The notes under the pieces were generated by a model, which saw only the letters and a program-made list of their open reading frames with translations, had not been told where the DNA came from and ran no database searches. Below are positions 9,362-18,179 of a stretch of 59,967 nucleotides of DNA, one piece after another (positions within the stretch are counted from its first letter, which is position 1; each line of letters starts with the position of its first letter). The position numbers and the translations under genes were made by a program. The DNA comes from Jatrophihabitans sp. (GTDB taxonomy: Bacteria > Actinomycetota > Actinomycetes > Mycobacteriales > Jatrophihabitantaceae). The stretch covers positions 1-59,967 of the forward strand of contig DASWNX010000031.1 in the NCBI GenBank assembly GCA_036399055.1, written 5' to 3'.

Positions 9362-11848
9362 ATGCGCGCGCCGGTTTCCTGGATCGCGGAGTTCACCGCG
9401 CTGCCGGCCGGGCTGAGCGGCCCGGCGTTGGGCGAGGCGCTGATCCGGGTCGGGCTGGAGGTCGAGCGGGTCTCCTCGCCGGCCGACGCGGTCAGCGGCC
9501 CGTTGCTCATCGGCCGGGTCTCGGAGATCGAGGAGCTCACCGAGTTCAAGAAGCCGATCCGGTTCTGCCTGGTCGACGTCGGCGAGGCAGAGCCGCGCGG
9601 GATCGTCTGCGGCGCCCGCAACTTCGCAGAGGGCGACCTGATCGTGGCGGCGCTGCCCGGATCGGTGCTGCCCGGGCCGTTTCCGATCGCGGCTCGCCAG
9701 ACCTACGGCCGGACCTCGGACGGCATGATCTGCTCGGCTCGGGAGCTGGGCCTGGGCGAGGAGCACTCCGGGATCCTGGTGCTGGCGCCGGACGCGGGGC
9801 AGCCCGGTGAGGACGCGCTGGACGTGCTGGGCATGCGCGAGGCGGTGCTCGACATCGCCGTCACCGCCGATCGCGGCTACTGCCTGGCCATCCGAGGGCT
9901 GGCCCGAGAGGCGGCCGCGGCGCTGGACGTGGCGTTCACCGACGTCAGCGCGCCCGCCGCTGATCCGGCGGCGGCGCCCGGCTATCCGGTGTCGATCTCA
10001 GACCCCGTCGGCTGTGACCGGTTCGCGTTGCGGGAGGTGACCGGGCTGGATGCACGCCGCCCCACGCCGGAGTTCATCGTCCGGCGGCTGCGGGCCTGCG
10101 GAATGCGCAGCGTCTCCCTTGCCGTGGACGTCACCAACTACGTGATGCTCGAGACCGGCCAGCCGCTGCACGGCTATGACCGCGCGCTGCTGAGCGGCCC
10201 GCTCGGCGTGCGCCGCGCTGAGCCGGGGGAGAAGCTCACCACCCTGGACGGCACGGTGCGCTCCCTCGACGCCGACGACCTGGTGATCACCGACGACCGG
10301 GGCCCTATCGGGCTGGCCGGCGTGATGGGCGGCGCGCTCACCGAGCTGTCGTCGGACACCCGCGACGTGCTGCTCGAAGCGGCCCACTTCGACCCCGCAT
10401 CGATCAGCCGCGCGGTCCGCCGGCACAAGCTGGGATCTGAGGCCGCCAAGCGCTTCGAGCGCGGCGTGGACCCGGCGATGGCGGCAGCGGCGTTGCAACG
10501 CTGCGTCGACCTGCTGGTCGAGCACGGCGGCGCCACCGCGGTCGCCGGGGGCGCCGTGGTCGGGGCCGGCCCGGTGCCGGTCCAGATCACCCTGCCGGCC
10601 TCCCGGCCCGGTGAGCTGGCCGGGACGCCGATCGCCGCTGAGGCGGTCCGGCGCCGGCTGGAGCAGGTCGGCTGCGGGGTCGCGGTGGCCGAGGACGGCG
10701 CCCCCGGCGCCCCGGTGCTGTCGGTGACCCCGCCGTCCTGGCGTCCGGACCTCACCGATCCGGCCGACCTGATCGAGGAGGTGGTGCGGCTGGAGGGCTA
10801 TGACAAGGTGCCCTCGGTGCTGCCCCGCCCACCCGCCGGTCGCGGCTGGACCGCCGAGCAGCAGCTGCGCCGGTCGGTCTCCCGGGCGATGGCCGAGGCC
10901 GGCTACACCGAGGTGATCAATTACCCGTTCGTGTCACCGGCCGTCCATGACGCCTTCGGCCTGGCGCCCGGCGACAGCCGGCGGCAGGCGCTGCGGCTGG
11001 CCAACCCGATCTCCGAGGCCGAGCCCGAGCTGCGCACCTCGCTGCTGCCGGGGCTGCTGGCCAACCTGAGCCGCAACCTGGGCCGGGGCAACCGGGCGCT
11101 GGCCGCCTTCGAGATGGGCCTGGTGTACCTGCCGGCCGAGAGCGCCGAGCCCGCCCCGCGCCCGGGCGTGCAACACCGGCCGACGGACGCCGAGCTGGCC
11201 GCGATCGCGCGGACCGTCCCGGTTCAGCCCCGGTACCTGGCGACCGTGCTGGCCGGCGACCTCGAGCCGCAGGGCTGGTGGGGTCCTGGTCGGGCGGCCA
11301 GCTGGGCCGACGCCATCGAGTCCGCGCGGGTGGCCGCCCGGGCAGCTCGGGTGGAGCTTGAGGTGCGCAAGGCCGACGTCGCCCCGTGGCACCCCGGCCG
11401 GTGCGCGCAGTTGCTGCTGGACGGAGAGGTGGTGGGCGCCGCCGGCGAGCTGACTCCACGCCTGATCGCGGCCCTGGACCTGCCGGCCCGGACTTCTGCG
11501 ATGGAGCTGAACCTCGACGCCTTCTCGCCGCCGCCCCCGGCCCAGGCGCCGACCCTGTCCAACTACCCGCCGGTACTGCTCGACCTGGCGCTCGTGGTGG
11601 CGCGCGAGACGCCGGCGGCCGAGGTGCTGGCGGCGGTGCGGCACGGCGCCGGTGAGTTGCTGGAATCGGTCCGGCTGTTCGACGTCTACCTCGACGACCA
11701 GCGGCTGGGCGCCGGCCTGAAGTCGCTGGCGTTCGCGCTGAGGTTCCGGGCCCTGGACCGGACGTTGACCGGAGACGAGGCGACCGCGGCCCGGGACGCG
11801 GCGATCGCCGAGGCCGGATCGCGGCTGGGCGCGGTGCTGCGCGGCTGA
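9362..11848 (+). CDS. pheT: Phenylalanine-tRNA ligase beta subunit
   Basis: 828 residues, starting one base after the pheS stop. Domains in order: N-terminal B1, tRNA-binding OB fold (about 40-150, IVCGARNFAEGDLIVAALPG), B3/B4 editing domain (RRLRACGMRSVSLAVDVTNY), B5 (about 400-480, ending SWRPDLTDPADLIEEVVRLE), catalytic-like fold, and C-terminal ferredoxin-fold anticodon-binding domain (LSNYPPVLLDLALVV). Length is normal. The last codons lie in a degenerate 20-base repeat that continues past the stop. Confidence 0.97.
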   Translation: MRAPVSWIAEFTALPAGLSGPALGEALIRVGLEVERVSSPADAVSGPLLIGRVSEIEELTEFKKPIRFCLVDVGEAEPRGIVCGARNFAEGDLIVAALPGSVLPGPFPIAARQTYGRTSDGMICSARELGLGEEHSGILVLAPDAGQPGEDALDVLGMREAVLDIAVTADRGYCLAIRGLAREAAAALDVAFTDVSAPAADPAAAPGYPVSISDPVGCDRFALREVTGLDARRPTPEFIVRRLRACGMRSVSLAVDVTNYVMLETGQPLHGYDRALLSGPLGVRRAEPGEKLTTLDGTVRSLDADDLVITDDRGPIGLAGVMGGALTELSSDTRDVLLEAAHFDPASISRAVRRHKLGSEAAKRFERGVDPAMAAAALQRCVDLLVEHGGATAVAGGAVVGAGPVPVQITLPASRPGELAGTPIAAEAVRRRLEQVGCGVAVAEDGAPGAPVLSVTPPSWRPDLTDPADLIEEVVRLEGYDKVPSVLPRPPAGRGWTAEQQLRRSVSRAMAEAGYTEVINYPFVSPAVHDAFGLAPGDSRRQALRLANPISEAEPELRTSLLPGLLANLSRNLGRGNRALAAFEMGLVYLPAESAEPAPRPGVQHRPTDAELAAIARTVPVQPRYLATVLAGDLEPQGWWGPGRAASWADAIESARVAARAARVELEVRKADVAPWHPGRCAQLLLDGEVVGAAGELTPRLIAALDLPARTSAMELNLDAFSPPPPAQAPTLSNYPPVLLDLALVVARETPAAEVLAAVRHGAGELLESVRLFDVYLDDQRLGAGLKSLAFALRFRALDRTLTGDEATAARDAAIAEAGSRLGAVLRG

Positions 11849-11916
11849 GTCGCCGGCTGCGCCGTTGAGTCGCCGGGCTGCGCGCCGAGGGGTCGGGCTG
11901 CGCCGTTGAAGAGTCC
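11836..11916 (+). repeat. Degenerate tandem repeat, about 20-bp unit, spanning the pheT stop
   Basis: Four consecutive copies beginning GCTGCGC start at 11836, 11856, 11877 and 11897. The first includes the final pheT codons and stop (GCTGCGCGGCTGAGTCGCCG). The others repeat it outside the gene, up to the 3' end of the convergent aldolase gene. It appears to be tandem duplication of the pheT 3' end. Confidence 0.75.
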
Positions 11917-12756
11917 TCAGGCGGGCCGTGACACCGTCGCGGCCAGGCGGGCCACGACGTCGGCGACGTCGGCGCGGGCCGGGGCGAGGTACTTGCGTGG
12001 ATCGACCAGAGAGTCATCGGTGAGAGCGCGGCGGATCGCGTCGGTGAACGCGACGTTGAGGATCGTTCCGATGTTGACCTTGACGATGCCGCTGCGCACC
12101 GCTGTTCGCAGGTCGGCGTCGGTCACCCCCGAGGAGCCGTGCAGCACCAGCGGAACGGGCACCGCCTCGCCGATCCTGGTGATGAGCTCGAAGTCGAGGG
12201 AGGCAGTGCGCTCGGTCATCGCGTGCGAGCTGCCGACCGCGACGGCCAGTGCGTCGACCTCGGTGTCGGCGACGAACCGCGCTGCCTCGTCGGGATCGGT
12301 CCGCACCCCTGGTGTGTGCGCGCCACCCTTGCCGCCCACCGCCCCGAGCTCGGCCTCGACATAGAGCCCATGGGCCTGACCCCAGCGTGCGGCGTCGCGG
12401 GTGGCGCTGACGTTGTCGGCGAAGTCCAGCTTGGAAGCGTCGTACATCACCGAGCTGAATCCCGCGTCCGCCGCGCGACTCAGCAACTGCTGGTCCTCGA
12501 CGTGGTCCAGGTGCAATGAGATGTCGACACTGGCCTCGGCGGCGATCGCGACGGACGCCGCGGCGATCGGAAACGCGTTTCCAGAGTGGTAGGCGACGGC
12601 GTTCTCGCTGATCTGCAGGATCACCGGCGTGCCGGCTGCCTCCGCGCCGGCGGCGATCGCCTCGGCGTGCTCGAGGGTGATGACGTTGAAGGCGGCGACG
12701 CCCCGACCGGCCTTCCGGGCGGCCTCCACGAGCTGGCGGGTCGGTGCTAGCGGCAT
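11917..12756 (-). CDS. Class II (zinc) ketose-bisphosphate aldolase, GatY/KbaY/Fba type
   Basis: 279 residues; would split a ketose-1,6-bisphosphate into DHAP and glyceraldehyde-3-phosphate. Catalytic and metal residues are present: Asp84 and His85 in LHLDHVED, Glu136 in VEAELG, His178 in VGSSHAM and His206 in LVLHGSSGV. Length fits tagatose/fructose-bisphosphate aldolases of the GatY group rather than the longer FbaA group. The gene is divergent from an FGGY kinase, with a shared 140-base control region, and so probably belongs to the same regulon. Exact stereospecificity (fructose, tagatose or other) cannot be read. Confidence 0.88.
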   Translation of the reverse strand: MPLAPTRQLVEAARKAGRGVAAFNVITLEHAEAIAAGAEAAGTPVILQISENAVAYHSGNAFPIAAASVAIAAEASVDISLHLDHVEDQQLLSRAADAGFSSVMYDASKLDFADNVSATRDAARWGQAHGLYVEAELGAVGGKGGAHTPGVRTDPDEAARFVADTEVDALAVAVGSSHAMTERTASLDFELITRIGEAVPVPLVLHGSSGVTDADLRTAVRSGIVKVNIGTILNVAFTDAIRRALTDDSLVDPRKYLAPARADVADVVARLAATVSRPA

Positions 12757-12821
12757 GTCCGGTCGCCTTTCGGTTGCCTGCCCACACGGGGCCTCACGCT
12801 GCGCGCTTCAGCCAGGAGCGC

Positions 12822-12857
12822 TTGACGAGAACGCATCGAAACGCAACGATACCCAAG
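12822..12857. promoter_or_regulatory. Divergent promoters with a palindrome between aldolase and FGGY kinase
   Basis: For the + strand, TTGACG (12822-12827) and AACGAT (12845-12850) are spaced by 17 bases. For the - strand, TATCGT lies about 18 bases from a TTGCTC. Both -10 boxes overlap ATCGAAACGCAACGAT (12835-12850), an inverted repeat with ATCG/CGAT arms. AACG-rich repeats are common targets of DeoR regulators, and a DeoR gene lies two genes downstream. Sites are predicted by eye only. Confidence 0.4.
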
Positions 12858-12909
12858 AATAAGCAACCGGAGCAACGCCGGCGACGGTCAGGCCACAAGG
12901 GTGGGCGGC

Positions 12910-14250
12910 ATGGGTTATCTGGTCGGCCTCGATGTGGGCACCACGTCGAGCAAGGCCGTCGTCCTGGACAGCAGCGGCGCTGAGCTGTCGCAAGGCCGTG
13001 CCGCGACCTCGTGGCACGCCTCTGCCGCCGGCGTGCAGACCGATGCGGCGGAGGTCCTGGCCTCGGCCAGACTCGCGGTGGCCCAGGCGTTGCGCACGGC
13101 CCCCCGGGGTCCGGTCATCGGTGTGGGCGTCGCGAGCATGGGGGAGTCCGGTGTCCTGCTCGACCGCGGCGGCGACCCGGTCGCCCCGGTCATCGCCTGG
13201 CATGACAACCGGGACGCCGAGCAAGCGCGGCGCCTGGGCGAGAGGTTCGGGGCCGAGGACTTCGCCCGCCGGACAGGCCTGCCGCTGCGTTGCCAGTGGA
13301 GCCTGACAAAGCACCGTTGGCTCATCGACCATCACGCTCCGAGCCGGGACGCTGTGCGGCGCCTGGGCATCGCCGAATGGGTAGTCCGCCAGCTAGGAGG
13401 CGAGGAGGTCAGCGAGGCCTCGCTCGCCTCGCGGACAGGGTGGCTGGAGCTGGAGACCCGAGCCTGGTGGCCCGAGGCGCTGGAATGGTCCGGGATGAGG
13501 CCATCGCTGCTGCCTCCGCTGGTCACGGCCGGCGCCGCGGTGGGCCGGGTGCCGTCCACGGTGGGCCTGGACGGCTTGACCGGCGCTGTGCTGACGGTCG
13601 CCGGCCACGATCACCAGGCCGCCGCCATCGGCGCGCGGGCCGCGGGCGCCGGCGACGTGCTGGACTCATGCGGCACCGCGGAGGCGCTGATCCGGACGGT
13701 GCTGCCGGGACTGGGCACGAATGCGGTTCTGGCCCTGACCGAGGCGGGAATCACCGTCGGATGGCACGTGCTGCCCGGGCACTGGTGCCTGCTCGGCGGC
13801 ACTCAGGGTGGCCTGGTGCTCCAACGGGTCCTGGGCGCTCTCGGCAAGACCGGGTCAGACCTTGCCAGTCTTGACCTTCAGGCCCTCGCCGCTGATCCGG
13901 CAGGCGTGCAGATCACCGGTGACGACCCGGTCGGCATAAGCGGCATCACCGAGGGGACCGGGCCGGCGCAGGTGTGGCGCGCGGCTCTGGACGAGGTCAC
14001 CCGGCGGGCCGGCGTCCTCGACGCGGCCATGACAGCCGTCAGCGGCCGGGGTGAGAAGTTCATCGTGACCGGCGGCTGGGCACGCAGCCAGGCTCTGCTC
14101 GAGATCAAGCGGCGTGCGTTCGGGCGGTTGACCCACACCGACGTGCGCGAGGCCGGAGCCCGCGGCGCGGCGATCCTGGCAGGGGTGGCGGCGGGTGTGT
14201 ACCGCGACGTCAACCACGCGCAGGCGCTCACGCACGCCTCGGGCGCCTGA
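12910..14250 (+). CDS. FGGY-family carbohydrate kinase, copy 1
   Basis: 446 residues from ATG 12910 (MGYLVGLDVGTTSSKAVVLD); GTG 12901 would add three. Two actin-like lobes: N-lobe phosphate loop DVGTTSSKAV, active-site region VASMGESGVLLDRGG, hinge LTVAGHDHQAAAIGARAAG near residue 230, and a C-lobe adenosine loop FIVTGGWARSQALLEIK near 380. FGGY kinases phosphorylate sugars or polyols with ATP. The GHDH block groups it with the copy at 19960 rather than with the xylulokinase at 23953. It is followed after 3 bases by a DeoR regulator and then a FruK-type kinase, so it is part of a sugar operon. Substrate unknown; a ketose is suggested by the flanking aldolase. Confidence 0.88.
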   Translation: MGYLVGLDVGTTSSKAVVLDSSGAELSQGRAATSWHASAAGVQTDAAEVLASARLAVAQALRTAPRGPVIGVGVASMGESGVLLDRGGDPVAPVIAWHDNRDAEQARRLGERFGAEDFARRTGLPLRCQWSLTKHRWLIDHHAPSRDAVRRLGIAEWVVRQLGGEEVSEASLASRTGWLELETRAWWPEALEWSGMRPSLLPPLVTAGAAVGRVPSTVGLDGLTGAVLTVAGHDHQAAAIGARAAGAGDVLDSCGTAEALIRTVLPGLGTNAVLALTEAGITVGWHVLPGHWCLLGGTQGGLVLQRVLGALGKTGSDLASLDLQALAADPAGVQITGDDPVGISGITEGTGPAQVWRAALDEVTRRAGVLDAAMTAVSGRGEKFIVTGGWARSQALLEIKRRAFGRLTHTDVREAGARGAAILAGVAAGVYRDVNHAQALTHASGA

Positions 14251-14253
14251 CCG

Positions 14254-15024
14254 ATGACCCGCAGCCCGTACTCGCCGCAACGGCAGCAGGCGATCATCCA
14301 CGCGCTGCGGACGTCCGGGCGGGTCGACGCGGCAGACATCGCTCGCAGGTTGAAGGTCACGAGCGAGACCGTCCGCAAGGACATCATCCAGCTCGAACGG
14401 CAGGGACTGCTGCGCCGGGTGCACGGGGGAGCGGTGCCGATCGGCGACCTGCACTACGAACCGGCGGTCACCACCCGGGTCGACTACGCCGCGGAGAAGG
14501 ACCGCATCGCCACAGCGGCGTTGGCGCACCTGCCCTCCTCCGGCTCGATCCTCATCGACGCCGGGTCCACGACCACCCGGCTGGCCGCGCTCCTGCCCGA
14601 TGACCGTGAGCTCACCGTCTTCACCAATGCCCTGCCCATCGCGCTGACCCTGCTGGCCAGGCCGCACCTGACGGTCTTTCCGATCGGTGGCCGGCTGCGC
14701 AGCCAGACGCTGGCCACCGTCGGCGACTGGGCGACCCGGATGCTGGGCGAGATCAACGTCGACGTGGCCTTTCTCGGCACGAACGGCATCTCCACCGACC
14801 GTGGCCTGACCACGCCCGATCCCGCGGAGGCGGCGGTCAAGCGGCTCATGCCGCAGGCGGCCCAGCGCAGGGTGCTGCTCGCCGATCACAGCAAGGTCGG
14901 GCATCTGAGCGTCTGCAAGCACGCCGACCTCGCCGACATCGACCTCTTCATCACCGACACGGGGTTAGCCTCCGACGACCTGGCAGCCCTGCAAGCCACC
15001 GGCCTCACCGTGGAGCTGACGTGA
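14254..15024 (+). CDS. DeoR/GlpR-family transcriptional regulator
   Basis: 256 residues. N-terminal winged helix-turn-helix (QRQQAIIHALRTSGRVDAAD, then VTSETVRKDIIQLERQGLL and RRVHGGAV, residues about 8-60). The C-terminal sugar-phosphate sensor has the family block ILIDAGSTTTRLAALLPD and LGTNGISTDRGLTTPDPAEA. These proteins usually repress catabolic operons and are released by a phosphorylated intermediate. The gene sits inside the operon between the FGGY and FruK-type kinases, overlapping the latter by 4 bases. It probably controls the divergent promoters at 12822-12857. Confidence 0.9.
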   Translation: MTRSPYSPQRQQAIIHALRTSGRVDAADIARRLKVTSETVRKDIIQLERQGLLRRVHGGAVPIGDLHYEPAVTTRVDYAAEKDRIATAALAHLPSSGSILIDAGSTTTRLAALLPDDRELTVFTNALPIALTLLARPHLTVFPIGGRLRSQTLATVGDWATRMLGEINVDVAFLGTNGISTDRGLTTPDPAEAAVKRLMPQAAQRRVLLADHSKVGHLSVCKHADLADIDLFITDTGLASDDLAALQATGLTVELT

Positions 15025-15980
15025 TCATCACCCTGACTTCCAATCCGAGCGTCGACCGCACCCTGGAGATCGCGTCCCTGACCCCCGGCGGCGTCCACCG
15101 TGCCACCGCCGAGCATGAGGAGCCCAGCGGCAAGGGCGTCAACGTCAGCCGTGCCCTGACCAGCAACGGCATCGCGACGCTGGCGATCCTGCCGGTCGGC
15201 GGCTCCGCGGGAGCTCAGTTGCAATCGCTGCTGCGCGCCGAACGGGTCGACTTTCACGCGATTGCGATCTCTGAGGCGGTGCGGGTCAACATCTCCCTCA
15301 CCGAACCCGACGGCCGCGCTACCAAGATCAATGCCAGCGGGCCGGAGCTGAGCGCCGCCGAGCTGAGGAGTCTCACCGACGCCCTGCTGGACCGGGTCCA
15401 CGACGGCGACTGGGTGGTGGCGTCGGGAAGCCTGCCCCGGGGCGTCAGCGGCGACTATTACGCCACGGTGTGCGGGCTGGTTCACCGAGCCGGCGGGCGC
15501 TTGGCCCTCGACGCCAGCGGGCAGCCGTTGCTCGCGGGCCTGAGCGCAGGACCCGACGTGATCAAACCGAACCTGGAAGAGCTGGAGGAAGCGGTCGGCC
15601 GTCCCATCCAGACCCTCGGCGACGCGGTCGCCGCCGCTGGGCAGCTGATCGAACGGGGGGCCCGGTCGGCGCTGGTCAGCATGGGCCGCGACGGCGCGCT
15701 GCTGGTCGGCGCGGGCCGGGTGCTGCACGCCTGGGCGCAAGCGTCGAACCCGCGCAGCACCATCGGCGCCGGCGACGCGCTGCTGGCTGGTTCCATCGCC
15801 GGGGGCGGGGAGGGTGAGACGGCGCTGCGCGAGGCCGTCGCATGGGCTACCGCCGCGGTGGGAGTGCCAGGAAGCCGCGTGCCCGCCGTCACCGAGCGGG
15901 ACAGGTCGCTCGTGCGGGTCAGCAGCGAGCCCGCGCATGCCCACCGGCTCCATCGTGACGGCGCCGCAACCCTCGGCTGA
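15021..15980 (+). CDS. 1-phosphofructokinase-type PfkB kinase (FruK/LacC group)
   Basis: 319 residues from a GTG overlapping the DeoR stop. PfkB signatures: GKGVNVSRAL (37-46), the sugar-binding ASGSLPRGV near 134-142, KPNLEEL near 182, and the anion hole/catalytic GAGDALLAG with Asp252. The opening LTSNPSVDRTLEI is diagnostic of 1-phosphofructokinases and tagatose-6-phosphate kinases. The enzyme would add the second phosphate to a ketose monophosphate, giving the bisphosphate cleaved by the nearby aldolases. It lacks the hallmarks of the sulfofructose kinase branch. Confidence 0.88.
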   Translation: MIITLTSNPSVDRTLEIASLTPGGVHRATAEHEEPSGKGVNVSRALTSNGIATLAILPVGGSAGAQLQSLLRAERVDFHAIAISEAVRVNISLTEPDGRATKINASGPELSAAELRSLTDALLDRVHDGDWVVASGSLPRGVSGDYYATVCGLVHRAGGRLALDASGQPLLAGLSAGPDVIKPNLEELEEAVGRPIQTLGDAVAAAGQLIERGARSALVSMGRDGALLVGAGRVLHAWAQASNPRSTIGAGDALLAGSIAGGGEGETALREAVAWATAAVGVPGSRVPAVTERDRSLVRVSSEPAHAHRLHRDGAATLG

Positions 15981-15993
15981 GCCGGGTGGCGGA

Positions 15994-16659
15994 TCAGGCC
16001 TGGAGCAGGAGCCGGTGGGTGCGGATGATCTCCTGCAGGTCCAGCCGGACCATCACTTCCAGACGCTCGGCGGCATCCTCTGACAGAACACCGAACTCCT
16101 GCTCGTGCCGCAGGAAGGTGGCTGCCACCAGCATCGTCGCGGTCACGGAGTTCTTGCCGGGCCGGCTGGTCCGAAGCGCCACCACGAACGGCTCCGGAGT
16201 GCCGAAGTCCGGCGCTGACAGGCAGGCGTAGCGATAGCCGGTGACTTCGTCGGGCTCGAGGTCGCCGGGGATGATCTGGCGCAGGGTGGCCACGTTGCGC
16301 GGATCGGTGAACAGCATCGACGCGCTGACCGGATTGCCCGTGCTCGCGATGCCTGCCGGACCTCCGCGCAGCGCATGGGAGATGGCGCCGAGCTCGGTGA
16401 CGGTCAGATCCTCGGGAAGCCCCTTCTCGGCCAGCAGGGCCCAGACAGGCTCGGACTCCGACACCGCGCGAAGGACGTCCTCGGCGACGCGTCCCTGGAC
16501 TCCGATGTCCCGGCGGCGCAGCAGTTCCAGGTCCTCGGGACTGAGTGCCTCACCGGCGAGCCGCATGGCTGCCTTGCGCATCAGTCCGCCGTCGTTGTAA
16601 CGGCTCAAGCGCACTCGGAGCTCTTGGGTGTCCTCAGGGCCTGGGCCAGGGAACTCCAT
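15994..16659 (-). CDS. Conserved-looking hypothetical protein
   Basis: 221 residues, not recognised. It is soluble, rich in Leu/Glu/Arg and mostly helical at both ends (RLSRYNDGGLMRKAAMRLAG; EDAAERLEVMVRLDLQEIIR). The middle contains GPAGIASTGNPVSASMLF and a segment with a conserved look, GDLEPDEVTGYRYACLS. No signal peptide, membrane segment or cysteine motif. It is convergent with the FruK-type kinase (13-base gap) and divergent from the AGE isomerase, so it stands alone among sugar genes. Codon use looks like the neighbours, which supports a real gene. Confidence 0.6.
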   Translation of the reverse strand: MEFPGPGPEDTQELRVRLSRYNDGGLMRKAAMRLAGEALSPEDLELLRRRDIGVQGRVAEDVLRAVSESEPVWALLAEKGLPEDLTVTELGAISHALRGGPAGIASTGNPVSASMLFTDPRNVATLRQIIPGDLEPDEVTGYRYACLSAPDFGTPEPFVVALRTSRPGKNSVTATMLVAATFLRHEQEFGVLSEDAAERLEVMVRLDLQEIIRTHRLLLQA

Positions 16660-16871
16660 GACGTCGTCCCGCCTGTCAGCAATGGTCGCGTCCGCCAGCC
16701 TACTCGGAGGGGAGGCGGTCGATCCTCGCGCCGGCGTTCCCGGTCAGTGAGCCAAGCCCGGGCGCAGAACGGACTTCTGGTTGGCAGAGATGGACATCAG
16801 GCTCGCCGAGGCCGCCGCAGCCGCGCCGGGTCCACGTGTCAGCGAGCGCCGGGCAGGTGCACAGTGTTCCT

Positions 16872-18134
16872 ATGAAGAACACGGTTCCTATCAAGGACAC
16901 CCAGATCGCGGGACCGAACTGGGCGAGCTTGCCCTCGCACCGCGCATGGCTGGCCGAGGAGTGCGTTCGGCTGCTGGACTTCGCCGCGGCCTCGGCACAC
17001 CCCGACGGGGGTTTCGCCTGGCTTGACGACAATGGCGTCGCGCTGCTCGATCAGCCTGTGCACACCTACATCACCAGCCGTATGACTCACGTGTTCTCCC
17101 TCGGCCAGCTGCTGGGCCTGCCGGGCATGGGCCGGCTCGCCGACCACGGGGTCGCGGCGCTGTCCGGGCGTCTACGCGACGGCGAGCACGGCGGATGGTT
17201 CACCGCGGTCGGGCCGCAGGGCCCTACCGCAGGGCAGAAGCGGGCCTATGAGCACGTGTTCGTCGTGCTCGCGGCCTCCAGCGCGGCGGCTGCCGGCCGC
17301 GAGGGCGCCGCGCGGTTGCTCACCGACGCCTTGGCGGTGGTGGAGGAGCGGTTCTGGGTCGAAGGGGACGGCCTGCTAGCCGACGAGTGGGACGAGCAGT
17401 TCCGAACGCTCGATCCCTATCGAGGGGTCAACGCCAATATGCACGCCGTCGAAGCCTTTCTCGCCGCGGCGGACGTGACGGGTCTGGCGCTGTGGCGGGA
17501 ACGGGCGCTGCGCATCGTCGAGCGCGTCGTGCACGGCTTCGCCCGCTCGAACAGCTGGAGCCTGCCGGAGCATTTCGACTCCACCTGGCAGGCCCTGCCG
17601 GACTACAACACCGCCGATCGCGCTCACCAGTTCCGTCCGTACGGGGTCACCATCGGGCACCTGATGGAGTGGGCTCGCTTGGCGCTGCACCTGCGCGCCG
17701 CCCTCGGGCCGGACGCCCCGGACTGGTTGCTCGCCGACGCCGAGTCGCTGTTCCAGGCGGCGGTGCGCCTGGGCTGGTCCGTCGACGGGGCAGAGGGATT
17801 CGTCTACACCGTCGACTGGGACGGGACTCCCGTGGTGCGGGACCGGCTGCACTGGGTTCTCACCGAGGCGCTGGGAGCGGCGGCGGCCCTGGGCAGGGTC
17901 ACCGACGACCCGCGGTACGAGCACTGGTACCGCCTCTGGTGGGATCACGCGGCCGCGCTCTTCCTCGACCGGGTCGGCGGGTCGTGGCGGCATGAGCTGG
18001 ACCCTCAGAATCGGCCGGCTGCCACCGTCTGGAGCGGAAAGCCCGATGTCTATCACGCCTTGCAGGCCACGATCATCCCGGTGCTGCCGCTGGCGCCCAC
18101 GTTCGCGACCGCGCTGGCCAGGGGTGAGGAGTGA
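16872..18134 (+). CDS. AGE-superfamily aldose-ketose isomerase, D-mannose isomerase type
   Basis: 420 residues from ATG 16872; GTG 16836 is a longer alternative. It aligns along its length with YihS/mannose isomerases: YRGVNANMHAVEAFL, PEHFDSTWQALPDYN, the catalytic His in GHLMEW and the second His in VYHALQA. The residues matching E. coli YihS Gln362 and Gln379, which I recall as sulfonate contacts, are His (SWRHELD) and Pro (SGKPDVYH). The position of Arg238 is Gln. This argues for a mannose/lyxose-type isomerase rather than sulfoquinovose isomerase. The product ketose could enter the kinases and aldolases nearby. Confidence 0.85.
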   Translation: MKNTVPIKDTQIAGPNWASLPSHRAWLAEECVRLLDFAAASAHPDGGFAWLDDNGVALLDQPVHTYITSRMTHVFSLGQLLGLPGMGRLADHGVAALSGRLRDGEHGGWFTAVGPQGPTAGQKRAYEHVFVVLAASSAAAAGREGAARLLTDALAVVEERFWVEGDGLLADEWDEQFRTLDPYRGVNANMHAVEAFLAAADVTGLALWRERALRIVERVVHGFARSNSWSLPEHFDSTWQALPDYNTADRAHQFRPYGVTIGHLMEWARLALHLRAALGPDAPDWLLADAESLFQAAVRLGWSVDGAEGFVYTVDWDGTPVVRDRLHWVLTEALGAAAALGRVTDDPRYEHWYRLWWDHAAALFLDRVGGSWRHELDPQNRPAATVWSGKPDVYHALQATIIPVLPLAPTFATALARGEE

Positions 18135-18179
18135 ACGCCGACGCGCCGCGCCCTGCGGCCAGTCGGTGAGGCCGGCGCC

